A stretch of DNA of 64,000 nucleotides from Rathayibacter sp. SD072 (GCF_017355185.1 NZ_JADILJ010000001.1:124001-188000); one strand, 5' to 3'. Positions 8,831-19,097 are shown, counted from the first letter of the stretch. The notes: generated from the sequence alone by a model not told the origin. Numbers and translations are program-made.

Positions 8831-9990
8831 GGGCGCGCCGGAGCGGGCAGCGTGCGCAGGCCGTGCTCGATGTCGGCGGGGTCCGCCGCGAGGCAGATCC
8901 GGATCCAGCCCTCGCCCGTGCGCCCGAACGCGCTGCCCGGGGCGACGGCGACGAGCGTCTCGAGGAGGAACGCCTCGACCCAGGACGCGACGTCGCCACC
9001 GGTCGCGTGCGACAGGTCGATCCACAGGTAGAAGGCGCCCTCGGGCTCGCGGTAGCGGATCCCCCGCTCGTCGAGGATCGACGTCGCCAGACGCAGGTTC
9101 GACAGGTAGTGCGCGGCGGCGTCGGCCACCGCCTCCTGCGGGCCGGTCAGCGCCGCGAGGGCCGCGCGCTGGTCGGGCGAGGCGACGCAGCTGATCGCCG
9201 CTTCCTGCACGGTGACCATGGTCGTCGTCAGGCCGGGAGGGGTGACGAGGTAGCCGACGCGGACGCCGGTCATGGCGTAGGTCTTCGAGAAGGAGAACAC
9301 GCTGAACACGCGGTCGTCGTCGTGCCCGAGCTCCTGCGCGATGCTCGCGAGGCTGACGTGCGGGCGCCCGTAGGTGAAGTACTCGTAGACCTCGTCGCTG
9401 ATGATCCACAGGTCGTGCCGGCGGGCGAACTCGAGGAGCCGCTCCAGGACCGGGCGCGGGAAGACGATCCCGAGCGGGTTCGACGGGCTGTTCACGATGA
9501 TCACCCGGGTGCGGTCGGTGACGATGCGCTCGAGCTCGTCGAGATCGGGGAGGAAGCCGTTCTCGGGACGGAGCGTGTAGGGCACCGGGACGGCCTCGAT
9601 CATCCGGGCGTTCATGGTGAACGTGGTGTACCCGGGATCGGGCACCAGCACCTCGTCCCCGGTGCGCAGCGTCAGCGTCATCGCCTGGTAGAGCGCCTGA
9701 GTGCCGCCGACCGTGAGCCAGACCTGCTCGACATCGGCGCGGATGCCGTTGTCGCGGGCGAGCTTCTCGACGATCGCGCGGCGGAGCTCGGGGAGGCCGC
9801 CGTTGGGCCCGTAGTCCGTGTCGTCCGCGGCCCACGCCGCGCGCGCGGCCTCGATGATGTGCGGCGCGGTCGGCACGTCGGGCTCACCGACGCAGAGGAA
9901 GGTGACGCCCTCGAGACGGAGGGCGATCTCGAACAGACGGCGGATGCCGGACGGCGGCACCGCGGGGAGGTGATCGGCGAGACGTGGCAT
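8827..9990 (-). CDS. Class I/II PLP-dependent aminotransferase
   Basis: 387 residues with fold type I features: YGPNGGLPELR, the NSPSNPLG motif around the substrate-binding Asn, SDEVYEYF, and the PLP lysine in SFSKTYAMTGVRVGY. The C-terminal arginine region is GWIRICLA. It most resembles aspartate/alanine/aromatic aminotransferases of the AspC/DapL-like subgroup, but the exact substrate is not decidable. A TACGGT box sits 8 nt before the ATG, indicating a leaderless transcript carrying this gene and the downstream acetyltransferase. It is divergent from rpsT. Confidence 0.87.
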   Translation of the reverse strand: MPRLADHLPAVPPSGIRRLFEIALRLEGVTFLCVGEPDVPTAPHIIEAARAAWAADDTDYGPNGGLPELRRAIVEKLARDNGIRADVEQVWLTVGGTQALYQAMTLTLRTGDEVLVPDPGYTTFTMNARMIEAVPVPYTLRPENGFLPDLDELERIVTDRTRVIIVNSPSNPLGIVFPRPVLERLLEFARRHDLWIISDEVYEYFTYGRPHVSLASIAQELGHDDDRVFSVFSFSKTYAMTGVRVGYLVTPPGLTTTMVTVQEAAISCVASPDQRAALAALTGPQEAVADAAAHYLSNLRLATSILDERGIRYREPEGAFYLWIDLSHATGGDVASWVEAFLLETLVAVAPGSAFGRTGEGWIRICLAADPADIEHGLRTLPAPARP

Positions 9991-10038
9991 CGCTGATCAC
10001 CGTACCGCCCGAGGGGCCGACTCGTCGGCGGGCCGCGG

Positions 10039-10067
10039 TTGAAGCGGGACGACGGGTGCGCTAAAGT
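10039..10067 (+). promoter_or_regulatory. rpsT promoter (TTGAAG-N17-TAAAGT)
   Basis: A -35 box TTGAAG (10039-10044) and a -10 box TAAAGT (10062-10067) are separated by exactly 17 bp. Transcription would begin near 10074, leaving a 5' leader of about 155 nt before the rpsT start. The leader contains complementary CTCCAC (10085-10090) and GTGGAG segments flanking a C-rich stretch and could fold, as in other ribosomal protein leaders. Confidence 0.6.
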
Positions 10068-10228
10068 TCCTTGTTGGCTTGCGCTCCACCACCGGCACCC
10101 CCGGCGTACGTGGAGTGATCAGAAGCCGGCGACCTCCAGTCGCACCGGGACGGCCCGCGCCGCCCGGAAGGGGCACTCCGACGAGTAGCCGGCTGCACAC
10201 ACGCACATCCGAGAAGAAGGTAATCCAC

Positions 10229-10489
10229 GTGGCAAACATCAAGTCGCAGATCAAGCGCAACCTCACGAACAAGAAGGCGAACGACCGCAACAAGGCGGTC
10301 AAGAGCCAGCTCAAGACCGCCGTCCGCTCGGTCCACACCGCCATCGCCGCCGGCGACGCCGCCCAGGCCGCGACCGCCCTCGCGTTCGCCGCCAAGAAGC
10401 TCGACAAGGCCGCCAGCAAGGGCGTCATCCACAAGAACCAGGCCGCGAACCGCAAGTCGGCCATCGCGAAGCAGGTCGCTGCGCTGTAA
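10229..10489 (+). CDS. rpsT: 30S ribosomal protein S20
   Basis: 86 residues, lysine- and alanine-rich, starting [20 protein letters not shown] and ending [18 protein letters not shown], both diagnostic for S20, a three-helix protein binding 16S rRNA. The GTG start has the purine run GAGAAGAAGG 8 nt upstream; the longer open frame from 10079 lies in the leader and is not coding. It is monocistronic: its own promoter lies 160 bp upstream and a strong hairpin terminator follows. It is convergent with holA. Confidence 0.97.
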   Translation: MANIKSQIKRNLTNKKANDRNKAVKSQLKTAVRSVHTAIAAGDAAQAATALAFAAKKLDKAASKGVIHKNQAANRKSAIAKQVAAL

Positions 10490-10506
10490 CTCTGCGCTGC
10501 GCTGCA

Positions 10507-10545
10507 ACGACGAAGGGTCCGGCCGATGGCCGGGCCCTTCGTCGT
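10507..10545 (+). terminator. rpsT intrinsic terminator
   Basis: The arms ACGACGAAGGG (10507-10517) and CCCTTCGTCGT (10535-10545) pair perfectly, with TCCGGCC/GGCCGGG extending the stem inward, giving a long GC-rich hairpin 17 nt after the rpsT stop and followed by a short TT run. Confidence 0.85.
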
Positions 10546-10780
10546 TTCCGCTTCGCGGTCGACGGACTCCTCGTTCCTCGTCGTCCGTCGCGCGGTCGGC
10601 TCGCGGAGGGGGTCGCGGTGGGAGGAGCGTGGTGCGTTCCGGGTACGGCGATCCGCTGGCACGCGGATCGTCGGTGACCCTGCAGGGTGCGCGGCTGGTC
10701 GAGGAGGGCTCCCGCTGCGCGGGTCGAGTCCGGCTGCGGAACGCGGGTCGTCTGTCACGCGGGGTGGACCGGTGTACTGG

Positions 10781-10814
10781 TGGTCGAGCAGCCTCGCAGG
10801 GGCGTACCGAGACC
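10781..10814. repeat. Degenerate copy of the GGTCGAGCAGCC...CGAGACC repeat
   Basis: TGGTCGAGCAGCC, GCAGG and GGCGTACCGAGACC follow one another in the same order as in the left arm of the repeat at 4331-4368. The matching right arm is missing, so this looks like a decayed half-element. It lies in the 370-bp non-coding stretch between the convergent rpsT and holA genes. The rest of that stretch (10549-10780) holds no convincing gene, only another weak GCTGGTCGAGGAGGGC match near 10692. Confidence 0.6.
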
Positions 10815-10857
10815 AAGAGACCCCGAGACCCCGCGCCCCCGCGCTTCCCACACCTCC

Positions 10858-11892
10858 TCAGAGGTGCAGGCCGCGGGCGGAGATGACGGAGACCATGCGC
10901 TCGAGGGCGTAGACGGGGTCGCGGCCGCCCCCCTTGACGTTCGCGTCGGCGTCGGCGACGGTCTCGATCGCGGTGCCCAGGCCGTCGCCGGTCCAGCCCT
11001 GGAGGTCGCGGCGCGCTCGGTCGACCTGCCAGGGGGCGAGGCCCAGGCGCGAGGCGATCTGGCCGGAGCCCTCGCGGGAGCCGGCGACCTTCGCCATCGT
11101 GCGGAGCTTGCTGGCGAAGGCGGCGACGATCGGGACGGGATCGGCTCCGGAGGCGAGTGCGTGCCGAAGGCCCAGCAGCGCCTCTCCGTGACGGCCGGCG
11201 ATCGCGGAGTCGGCGACGGTGAACGCGGTCGTCTCGACCCGGCCGCCGTAGTACTTCGCGACGGTCGCCTCGGTGATCTCTCCCGAGGCGTCCGAGATGA
11301 GCTGCTGGCAGGCGGACGCGAGCTCGTCGAGGTCGTCCGAGAACGCCGACACCAGAGCGCGGACGGCGCCGGTCGTCGCGGTGCGGCCGGCGGTGCGGAA
11401 CTCGGCGACGGCGAAGTCGACCTTGTCGCTCTCGCGCTTGAGCTCGGCGCAGACGATCTCGATGCCGCCTCCACTGCCCGAGCGGATGGCGTCGAGGAGC
11501 TTCTTGCCGCGGTTGCCGCCGCCGTGCCGCAGCACCACGGTCGCTCCGTCGGCGGGCGCCGCGAGGTACTCGACCGCCTCGATGAGGAACGCGTCGGTGC
11601 ACTTCTCGACGTTCGAGACGCGGATGAGGCGCGGCTCGTCGAACAGGGACGGGCTCGCGAGCGTCAGCAGCTCGCCGGGCGCGTAGCCGCCGGCGTCGAT
11701 GTCGCTGACCTCGAGGCTGGGATCCTCTGCTCGGAGGAACTCGCGGAGGAAGCGCAGGGCGCGATCGGCGAGGAACTGCTCGGGGCCGGTGATGAGCACG
11801 ACGGGAGCGGGCCTCGTCTCGTTCCACGCGAGCTGCGGGATCGCCGCCTTCGAGGGCGCCGCCTTCGCGCGCGAGGGGGCTCTGCCTGCCAT
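10858..11892 (-). CDS. holA: DNA polymerase III subunit delta
   Basis: 344 residues. The N-terminal VVLITGPEQFLADRALRFL is the degenerate P-loop region of HolA; next comes SLFDEPRLIRVSNVEK and the middle DLDELASACQQLISDA, which corresponds to the family's lid domain, and a C-terminal collar with LGLAPWQVDRARRDLQGW. Delta opens the sliding clamp inside the clamp-loader complex. The ATG has GAAGGA about 8 nt upstream. An in-frame TAG lies at 11950-11952, 57 nt before the start, so the gene is well bounded. comEC lies immediately upstream in a different frame. Confidence 0.93.
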   Translation of the reverse strand: MAGRAPSRAKAAPSKAAIPQLAWNETRPAPVVLITGPEQFLADRALRFLREFLRAEDPSLEVSDIDAGGYAPGELLTLASPSLFDEPRLIRVSNVEKCTDAFLIEAVEYLAAPADGATVVLRHGGGNRGKKLLDAIRSGSGGGIEIVCAELKRESDKVDFAVAEFRTAGRTATTGAVRALVSAFSDDLDELASACQQLISDASGEITEATVAKYYGGRVETTAFTVADSAIAGRHGEALLGLRHALASGADPVPIVAAFASKLRTMAKVAGSREGSGQIASRLGLAPWQVDRARRDLQGWTGDGLGTAIETVADADANVKGGGRDPVYALERMVSVISARGLHL

Positions 11893-11949
11893 GCCGTCGT
11901 CCTTCCGTCCTGCGATCGCCGTCGCCCGCCCGTTCGAGCGCCATCCACC

Positions 11950-14293
11950 CTACGGTCTGCCCGTGCCCGCCCGCGGCCGCCGGGACCACCGCCGCGCCGC
12001 TCGCCCACACCGCGATCCCGTCGGGCCGCGACGCCAGGACGACCGTACCCTCGACATCCGACCTCACTGCCTCGACCCCGCGCTCGGCGAGGAGCGAGAG
12101 CAGCGACGGAGCGGGATGCCCGTAGTCGTTGTCCGCACCGACCGAGACCAGACCGAGGCGCGCGTCGAGGGCGTCGTACAGCGCGGGACCCTGGTCGGAC
12201 GATCCGTGGTGGGCGACCTTGACCACGTCCACCCGCTCCGGTGCCAGGCGCGCGAGCCTGCCCTGCTCCTCCGCCCCCAGATCGCCCAGCAGCGCGATCG
12301 ACAGCGGACCGCCGATCGAGTCCGGTCCGATGTCGACGCGGAGGGTGACGCTCGCGGCGTTGCCGCTCAGCGCGCTCCCCTGCCCAGGCCACAGCACGCG
12401 CCAGCGGAGGGACCCGAGTGCCCCCTCCTCGCCCCGTGCCGTCTCGCGCACCTCCGCACCTCCCTCCCGGAGCGCCCACCGGTCGCGCTCGTCCTCGACC
12501 TCGGCGGCGGGGCCGACGAGCGCGGCGTCCGCCCGACCGACCACCGCCTCCAGCCCTCCGACGTGGTCGAGGTCGTAGTGGGTGAGCACGAGCAGCGCGA
12601 CGCGCTCGACGCCGAGGAGGTCGAGACAGGCGTCGAGCCGCTCCGGCAGCGGGCCGGCGTCCACGAGCAGCACGCCCGCGTCTCCCCGGAGCAGGATCGC
12701 GTCGCCCTGACCCACGTCGCACATGGCCACGCGCCAGTCCTCGGGCACCGACGCGGAGCGCAGGAGTGGAGTCGCGAGAGTGGAGGCCGCTCCGGCGACG
12801 AGCAGAGCGGCCAGACCGGCGGCGATCACTCGTCGTGCCGCCGCCCATCGGCGCGAGCGCGTCAGCAGGAGCAGCGCCAGCACGGTCAGCACGGTCAGCG
12901 CGAGCACCCCGACGAGCCCCGGCCACCAGGCGAGCCGCGGTGACGGCCATTCCGACACGGCGCGGGCGATCGACGCGATCCACCAGGTGGGCACCGCGGC
13001 CAGGCGGATCGCGACGTCGGCCGCGGACGGCCACCAGGGCGCGAGCAGGCAGCCGACCAGCCCGAGCCCGGTGGCGAGCGGAGCGGCGGGCTCGGCGAGC
13101 AGGTTCGCGAGGATCCCGTAGACGGGGACGGACGGGTCGACGAGCAGCACGACGGGCTGGCAGGCGAGCTGTGCGGCCGTCGGCACGGCGAGGACGAGGG
13201 CGAGGGGACGCGGCAGGATCTCGGCGAGCCGGCGCATCAGCGGCTCGGCGAGCAGCAGCAGACCGGCCGTGGCGAGGACTGACAGCACGAAGCCGAGCTT
13301 CCCCGCGATGCTCGGATCGGCGACCACGAGCACGACGACGCTCAGCAGCAGCGCCGGCACGGCCGCTCCTGATCGCCGACTCAGGCGGGCCAGGAGGACC
13401 ACGGTCGCCATCGCCGCGGCGCGCACCACACTCGGCTCCGGCGTGACGAGGACCACGAAAGCGGCCAGCGCGGCGAGGGCCGCGAGCGTCCGGAGCAACC
13501 GGCTCGCTCCGAGGAGGGAGGCGAGCGTCCAGCCCGCGACGACGACCACGGCGCAGTTCGCTCCGGACACGGCCGTGAGGTGGGTGAGCGACGCGGTCCG
13601 CATGTCCTCCTCGAGATCGGCCGGCAGGGCGGTCGTGTCGCCGGTCGCGAGCCCGGGCAGCAGCCCGGCGACGTCTCCGCCGAGCACCGCGGTCCGGGCG
13701 AGGAAGCGGGACCGCAGGACCTCGGCGGCACCGGCGACTCCCGCAGGCGGTCGCCTGCCCAGGACCGCCGATGCGGTGACGAGGGTGCGCTCCCCCACGG
13801 GATCGTCCCCTCCGCCGTCCGCCCTCACCTCGAGCAGCAGCTCGGAGCCGACGGGGACCCGTCCGCCGGGATCGGCCAGGAACACGCGGACGGGTGCGGC
13901 GGTCGCGGCGCCTCGGACCGAGAGCGCGACCGCATCGAACCAGACGCCGCCCGTGGCGAGAGGCCGGGCCGCGGTCTCGACCCCGACCTCCAGCTCGATC
14001 CGCGTCCGCTCCTCGGCCGCCCGCACGAGCGGCTCCGGATGCCGTCCCGGAGCCGAGAGGACGACCGCGGTGACCGCCAGGGCGGCTCCGGCGAGCGAGA
14101 CGGCGACGACCGCGAGGACCGCTCTGCGCGTCCGCACCGCCACGAGCAGTCCGACGACCACGAGGACCCAGGCCGTCGTGACGATCCCGGCGCCGCTGCC
14201 GAGGACGACGGAGATCGGGAGCAGTCCGCACGAGGCCGAGGCGGTCCACGTCGCGAGGGCGATCGGCGCGAGCCGGAGGTCGGCCGCCCTCAC
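11950..14293 (-). CDS. comEC: ComEC/Rec2 family DNA-uptake channel, 3' end unclear
   Basis: From the GTG at 14293 the frame encodes a hydrophobic N-terminus, a periplasmic OB-like region, the competence membrane domain with LTAVSGANCAVVV, many membrane spans, and a C-terminal metallo-beta-lactamase domain with THYDLDHVGG and VAHHGSSDQ. Recognisable ComEC sequence ends near 11990 (after VEGTVVLASRPDGIAVWA). The frame then has no stop until 10061, running through all of holA in another frame. A TAG one frame away at 11950-11952 is where the gene would end after a one-base shift, so that position is given as the end; this could reflect a sequence error, a mutation, or a genuine tail. Start overlaps the comEA stop (GTGA). 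Confidence 0.75.
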
Positions 14294-14940
14294 GGTCCCA
14301 CCCGGTCGCGGAAGGCCTCGAGGGTCTTCTCGCCGATCCCCGGCACCTCGAGCAGCTGATCGACGGAGCTGAAAGGCCCGTTGGCCTCGCGGTAGGCGAC
14401 AATCTTCGCCGCCGTCGCGGGCCCCACCTCGGGCAGCTCCTCGAGCTGCGCGGCTGTGGCGGTGCTGAGGCTGACCGGGTCGGAGGCGGCCGCCGCTCCC
14501 GGCGCGGCACCCGCCGCCGGAACCGCGCCGACCGCGGGCACCAGCAGCTGCTCCCCGTCGACCACGCGGCGAGCGAGGTTGACGGCGTCCGGATCGGCCG
14601 ACTCCGTCGCCCCGCCCGCGGCCGCGAGAGCGTCCGCGACGCGCGCACCGTCCGTCAGCAGGTAGAGCCCGGGCGACACGACCTCTCCCGCGACGTGCAC
14701 GTAGAGCGTCGAGGACGCCGCGGAGGAGGGCGCTGCGGACGGTGCTCCGCTCTGCGCCGCGGCGACCGCCGGCAGCACTCTCGTCCGGCCGCTCGCCTGC
14801 GCCCCGGCGAGCAGTACGGCGATCACCGCCGCGGCGAGCACCAGCACGACGGCGGCCCCCGTCCCGATCCGCCAGCGGGCCCGGGGCCGCCGCGGGCGCA
14901 GGAGGAGCGCCAGTTCCTCCGTCCCGTCGCTCTGCTGCAT
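14290..14940 (-). CDS. comEA: ComEA family helix-hairpin-helix DNA-binding protein
   Basis: 216 residues from the chosen start. Layout: short Arg-rich cytoplasmic part, one membrane anchor (VVLVLAAAVIAVLLAG), an Ala/Ser-rich linker, an SLBB domain (YVHVAGEVVSPGLYLL), then the C-terminal double helix-hairpin-helix with LEELPEVGPATAAKIVAYR and LLEVPGIGEKTLE. It would bind incoming DNA at the outer face of the membrane and pass it to ComEC. The ATG at 14940 is preferred because a TACCGT box ends 6 nt before it; an upstream ATG at 14991 would add 17 residues and lacks a ribosome site. Confidence 0.85.
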   Translation of the reverse strand: MQQSDGTEELALLLRPRRPRARWRIGTGAAVVLVLAAAVIAVLLAGAQASGRTRVLPAVAAAQSGAPSAAPSSAASSTLYVHVAGEVVSPGLYLLTDGARVADALAAAGGATESADPDAVNLARRVVDGEQLLVPAVGAVPAAGAAPGAAAASDPVSLSTATAAQLEELPEVGPATAAKIVAYREANGPFSSVDQLLEVPGIGEKTLEAFRDRVGP

Positions 14941-15001
14941 CCGAGAACGGTAGGAGCGCAGCGATCGGCCGAGCGGACCGGCAGCACTCATCCGTGGACG
15001 A

Positions 15002-15036
15002 CGCAGGGGCCCCTCCGATGTGGAGGAGCCCCTGCG
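15002..15036 (-). terminator. leuS terminator hairpin
   Basis: CGCAGGGGCCCCTCC (15002-15016) and GGAGGAGCCCCTGCG (15022-15036) form a 15-bp stem with a single mismatch and a 5-nt loop. On the minus strand it lies 35 nt after the leuS stop and before comEA. There is no T tract, as is common for actinobacterial terminators. Confidence 0.72.
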
Positions 15037-15070
15037 GCCGGACGCGGAGTCGCGCCCTCGAGACGGAGAG

Positions 15071-17653
15071 CTAGACGGCCTTCGTCACCAGGTTCACCAG
15101 GCGCGGCGCTCGCACGATCGCCTTGACGACCTCGCGGCCCTGCAGAGCCCGTGCGACGCCGGCCGTGGCCCGCGCCTTCTCCTCGAGCTCGTCGGACGAG
15201 ATCTTGGGCGACACCTCGAGGCGGTCGCGCACCTTGCCGTCGACCTGCAGGATCGCGGTGACCTTCTCCTCGACGAGCAGCGTCGCGTCGGCCTTGCGCC
15301 AGACGACGTGCGCGACGGGACCCTGGTAGCCCAGCCGGTTCCACATGTCCTCGGCCGTGTACGGCGCGAACAGGTTGAGCGCCATCGCGATGACCTCGGT
15401 GGCCTCGCGCACCGCGGCGTCGCCGCCTCCGGCTCCCGAGTCGATCGTCTTGCGGGTCGCGTTGACGAGCTCCATCAGGCGGGCGACGACGACGTTGAAC
15501 TTGAACGCCTCGATGAGCGACGGCGACTCGGCGAGGAACCGGTGCGTCTGGCGGCGCAGAGCCGCGTCGCCGTTCTTCCACTCGATGTCGGGCTTCGAGG
15601 TGACGTCCTTCGCCAGGCGCCAGGCGCGCGCGAGGAACTTCGCACTGCCGGACGGCGAGACGTCGGCCCAGTCGATGTCGTCCTCGGGCGGGCCGGCGAA
15701 CGCCATGGTCAGGCGCACGGCGTCGACGCCGTACTCGTCGAGCTGCTCCGACAGGCGCACGATGTTGCCCTTGGACTTCGACATCGCGGCGCCGTCCATC
15801 TGCACCATGCCCTGGTTGAGCAGCGCCGTGAACGGCTCGGTGAAGGACACGTAGCCGAGGTCGAAGAGCACCTTGGTGATGAACCGCGCATACAGCAGGT
15901 GCAGGATCGCGTGGGTCACGCCTCCGACGTACTGGTCGACGGGCGCCCACTTCTCGGCGAGCTTCGGATCGAACGCCTGCGTGTCGTCCTTGGGCGACAG
16001 GAAGCGGAGGAAGTACCAGGAGGAGTCGACGAACGTGTCCATCGTGTCCGGGTCGCGGCGCGCGGGGGTGCCGTCGATCGGGTTCGGCACGTTCACCCAG
16101 TCCTGCGCCGCACCGAGCGGCGACGAGCCCTTGGGCTGCAGGTCGAGGCCCTCGGTCGGCGGGAGCACCACCGGCAGCTGGTCCTCGGGCACGGGGATCA
16201 GCTCGCCGTTCTCGCCGTGGATGATCGGGATGGGCGTGCCCCAGTAGCGCTGGCGCGAGATGAGCCAGTCGCGGAGGCGGTAGTTCTTCGCCGAGCGGCC
16301 GCGGCCGCGCTCCTCGAGCAGCTTGATCACGCGCTCGATCGCGGTGCGCTTGGAGAGTCCGTCGAGCGGGCCCGAGTTCATCAGGCGTCCGTCGCCGGTC
16401 AACGCCTCGCCGGTGACCGCGGGATCGGCGGAGTAGCGCGCCTCGAGTGCGGCGAGCTCCTCCGGGTCCTCGGGGATCACGGGGATCGCGCCGGTGACGG
16501 GCGCGGAGGTGTCGACGACGACGCGCACCGGCAGGTCGAAGGCGCGGGCGAAGTCGAGGTCGCGCTGGTCGTGCGCGGGCACGGCCATGACCGCGCCGTG
16601 ACCGTAGTCGGACAGCACGTAGTCGGCCGCCCAGATCGGCAGCCGCTCGCCGTTCACCGGGTTGACCGCGTAGCGGCCGAGGAACACGCCGGTCTTGGGG
16701 CGGTCGGCGGTGAGACGCTCGATCTCGCTCGACTTCTGCACCTTCTCGAGGTACGACCGGAACGCCTCCCGGAGCTCCGGCTCCGCGCCCTCGACCAGCT
16801 CGGTCGCGAGGTCGGAGTCGGGGGCGACGACCATGAAGGTCGCGCCGTAGAGCGTGTCGGGGCGCGTCGTGAAGACGGTGACGCGCTCGTCGCGGCCCTC
16901 GATCTCGAACTCGACGTCGGCACCGATGGAGCGGCCGATCCAGTTGCGCTGCATCGCGATGACCTTCGACGGCCAGGAGCCCTCGAGCTGGTTGAGGTCG
17001 TCCAGCAGGCGGTCGGCGTAGTCGGTGATCTTGAAGTACCACTGGGTGAGCTTCTTCTTGACCACGACGGCGCCCGAGCGCTCGGACGTGCCGTCGGCGA
17101 GGACCTGCTCGTTGGCGAGGACCGTCTGGTCCACCGGGTCCCAGTTGACCCAGCTGTCCTTGCGGTAGGCCAGGCCCTTCTCGTACATCTTCAGGAACAG
17201 CCACTGGTTCCACTTGTAGTAGTCCGGGTCGGACGTGTGGATGACGCGGTCCCAGTCGAAGGAGGCGGCGTAGCGCTTCATCGAGCGCTTCTGCTGCTCG
17301 ATGTTGTCGTAGGTCCAGGTGCGGGGGTTCAGGCCGCGCTTGATGGCCGCGTTCTCGGCGGGCAGGCCGAAGCTGTCCCAGCCGATCGGGTGGAGCACGT
17401 TAAAGCCCTGCTGACGCCAGTAGCGCGCGATCACGTCGCCGAGCGCGTACGCCTCGGCGTGGCCCATGTGCAGGTCGCCCGAGGGGTACGGGAACATGTC
17501 GAGCACGTACTTGCGGGGGCGCTTGTCGTCGGGGAGGTCCGTCGAGAACGGGCGGGTCTCCTCCCAGATCGGGAGCCACTTCTCTTGAAGCGCGCGGAAG
17601 TCGTAGCGGTCCTCGTCGTTCGCGCCGGTGTGCTGGGAGGTCTCGTCTGCCAC
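15071..17653 (-). CDS. leuS: Leucyl-tRNA synthetase
   Basis: 860 residues. The HIGH-type motif is [15 protein letters not shown] and the KMSKS-type motif reads AAMSKSKGN, with its first lysine replaced by alanine or methionine as in many LeuRS. The CP1 editing domain holds the expected [14 protein letters not shown] and [10 protein letters not shown] motifs. It charges tRNA-Leu and hydrolyses mischarged tRNA. The start is a GTG with a TAGGAC box 6 nt upstream, so the transcript is likely leaderless and leaves no room for a T-box leader. A hairpin terminator follows. Confidence 0.97.
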   Translation of the reverse strand: MADETSQHTGANDEDRYDFRALQEKWLPIWEETRPFSTDLPDDKRPRKYVLDMFPYPSGDLHMGHAEAYALGDVIARYWRQQGFNVLHPIGWDSFGLPAENAAIKRGLNPRTWTYDNIEQQKRSMKRYAASFDWDRVIHTSDPDYYKWNQWLFLKMYEKGLAYRKDSWVNWDPVDQTVLANEQVLADGTSERSGAVVVKKKLTQWYFKITDYADRLLDDLNQLEGSWPSKVIAMQRNWIGRSIGADVEFEIEGRDERVTVFTTRPDTLYGATFMVVAPDSDLATELVEGAEPELREAFRSYLEKVQKSSEIERLTADRPKTGVFLGRYAVNPVNGERLPIWAADYVLSDYGHGAVMAVPAHDQRDLDFARAFDLPVRVVVDTSAPVTGAIPVIPEDPEELAALEARYSADPAVTGEALTGDGRLMNSGPLDGLSKRTAIERVIKLLEERGRGRSAKNYRLRDWLISRQRYWGTPIPIIHGENGELIPVPEDQLPVVLPPTEGLDLQPKGSSPLGAAQDWVNVPNPIDGTPARRDPDTMDTFVDSSWYFLRFLSPKDDTQAFDPKLAEKWAPVDQYVGGVTHAILHLLYARFITKVLFDLGYVSFTEPFTALLNQGMVQMDGAAMSKSKGNIVRLSEQLDEYGVDAVRLTMAFAGPPEDDIDWADVSPSGSAKFLARAWRLAKDVTSKPDIEWKNGDAALRRQTHRFLAESPSLIEAFKFNVVVARLMELVNATRKTIDSGAGGGDAAVREATEVIAMALNLFAPYTAEDMWNRLGYQGPVAHVVWRKADATLLVEEKVTAILQVDGKVRDRLEVSPKISSDELEEKARATAGVARALQGREVVKAIVRAPRLVNLVTKAV

Positions 17654-17733
17654 AGGTGTGTCCTACTTCATCAGGGTGGGGAGGACGCGCACGGCCCCCG
17701 GGGGCGGCGTCCGACGAACCACCCTACTGGCCC

Positions 17734-19092
17734 CTAGCGACCGGGCGACGAATCCTCCGCGACCTCCGGGGGCACTCCGAGCGCGGCGAGCAGCGCGCGC
17801 GCCTTCAGCCGCGTCTCCTCGACCTCCTCCTCGGGCACCGAGAGGACCGTGATGCCGCCGCCGGTGCCCAGCCGTGCCCGATCCGGCTCGATCACGAGGC
17901 TCCGGATGGTCATCGCCAGATCCAGCGAGCCGTCGGAGCCGATCCTCCCGAACGCGCCGGAGTAGACGCCGCGCGGCCCCCGCTCCCACTCACGCAGCAG
18001 CTCGACGGCGCGGCGCTTGGGCGCTCCCGTCATCGAGCCGGCGGGGAAGGTCGCGGCGATCAGCGCGGCGGGTCCCACTCCCTCGGCCGGCAGCGCCGAC
18101 ACCTCGCTGACCAGCTGGTGCACGTGCAGGTAGGTCTCGACCTCGAGGAGGCGGTCCACGCGCACTGTCGCGGGACTCGCGATGCGGGCCAGATCGTTGC
18201 GGACGAGGTCGACGATCATGACGTTCTCGGCGCGCTCCTTGACGCTGGAGAGCAGCTCCTCGCGCAGAGCCTCGTCCTCGGCGGCGTCGCGACCGCGGGG
18301 GCGGGTGCCCTTGATCGGATGCGTCGCCGCGCGTCCGCCCGCCTCGCGCGTCAGGAAGCGCTCGGGCGAGGCGCTGACGAGGGAGCGCCCGCCGAAGCGG
18401 ATCAGACCGCCGTGGTGGCTCGGACTCGAGCGGCGCAGCCGCCGGTAGCACTCGACGGCGTCGAAGGAGCCCTCGACGACGACCTCGTTGGTGAGGCAGA
18501 GCTGATAGGCGTCGCCGGCGCGGATCGCCGCCTGGCAGAGGCGGATCAGCTCGAGATAGGCATCGCGCCCGTGCCGCCAGCGGACTTCGGCCACGGGCTC
18601 GGCGGGAGCGGGATCCGCGAGGGGCTCCTCGGCGAGCGCCGTGAGCACCGCGGCGAGGCGGTCCGCCTCCGTCCGCCGGGGCGGGGAGGACACGATCCGG
18701 AGCGACTGCGCGGCGTGGTCGAACTCGAGCACGGGGTCGCCGCGCAGGAGCACGAGGGCCGGAGGCGCGTCGGCGGACGCCTCGTGGACGGGCAGCGCGA
18801 CGAAGGGCGCGCCCGCCTCGTACGAGAGCCAGCCGTAGCGGCCGAGCGCGCGGTCGCCGCCCGTCGACTCCGCATCGACGCGGGCGAGCGCCTCCGGCAC
18901 GTCGCCGCCGGCCTCAACGACGATCGCCTCGGACGGCGCGCAGGAGCCCAGGAAGGAGCGGCCCGCGCCGGTCGCGGAGTCGAGCCAGAAGGCGGCCTCG
19001 CAGTCGCGGTACAGGGCGAGGAACGCCCGCTCGGGGTCCACCCACGGCAGGACCACCTCGTGCAGGTCCTCGAAGAGCGGGGCGCCGACCAC
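17734..19092 (-). CDS. pabB: Aminodeoxychorismate synthase component I (PabB)
   Basis: 452 residues. The N-terminal half holds the tryptophan-site-like domain; the C-terminal chorismate-binding domain has PIKGTRPRGRD, VDLVRNDLARI, FPAGSMTGAPKRRA and GGGIT. The PIKGT lysine is the residue expected in PabB-type enzymes. It makes 4-amino-4-deoxychorismate from chorismate with ammonia supplied by PabA, on the way to folate. The frame is open well upstream; the GTG at 19092 is used because a TACGCT box ends 6 nt before it. A class IV aminotransferase gene diverges from it with only 19 nt between the two start codons. Confidence 0.88.
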   Translation of the reverse strand: MVGAPLFEDLHEVVLPWVDPERAFLALYRDCEAAFWLDSATGAGRSFLGSCAPSEAIVVEAGGDVPEALARVDAESTGGDRALGRYGWLSYEAGAPFVALPVHEASADAPPALVLLRGDPVLEFDHAAQSLRIVSSPPRRTEADRLAAVLTALAEEPLADPAPAEPVAEVRWRHGRDAYLELIRLCQAAIRAGDAYQLCLTNEVVVEGSFDAVECYRRLRRSSPSHHGGLIRFGGRSLVSASPERFLTREAGGRAATHPIKGTRPRGRDAAEDEALREELLSSVKERAENVMIVDLVRNDLARIASPATVRVDRLLEVETYLHVHQLVSEVSALPAEGVGPAALIAATFPAGSMTGAPKRRAVELLREWERGPRGVYSGAFGRIGSDGSLDLAMTIRSLVIEPDRARLGTGGGITVLSVPEEEVEETRLKARALLAALGVPPEVAEDSSPGR

Positions 19093-19097
19093 TGGGC

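Noticed and set aside
10061-11890. Continuation of the comEC frame through holA as a real C-terminal domain
   Set aside because: The translated tail is Arg-rich low-complexity sequence without any motif, while the overlapping frame encodes a complete HolA. Treated as shadow, though the missing stop is reported as a finding.
14988-17213. Long minus-strand open frame within leuS
   Set aside because: It overlaps leuS in another frame, has an Arg/Gly/His-rich composition and no domain.
17654-17733. T-box or other leader regulating leuS
   Set aside because: Only 80 bp separate leuS from pabB, and the leuS start appears leaderless, so no structured leader fits.
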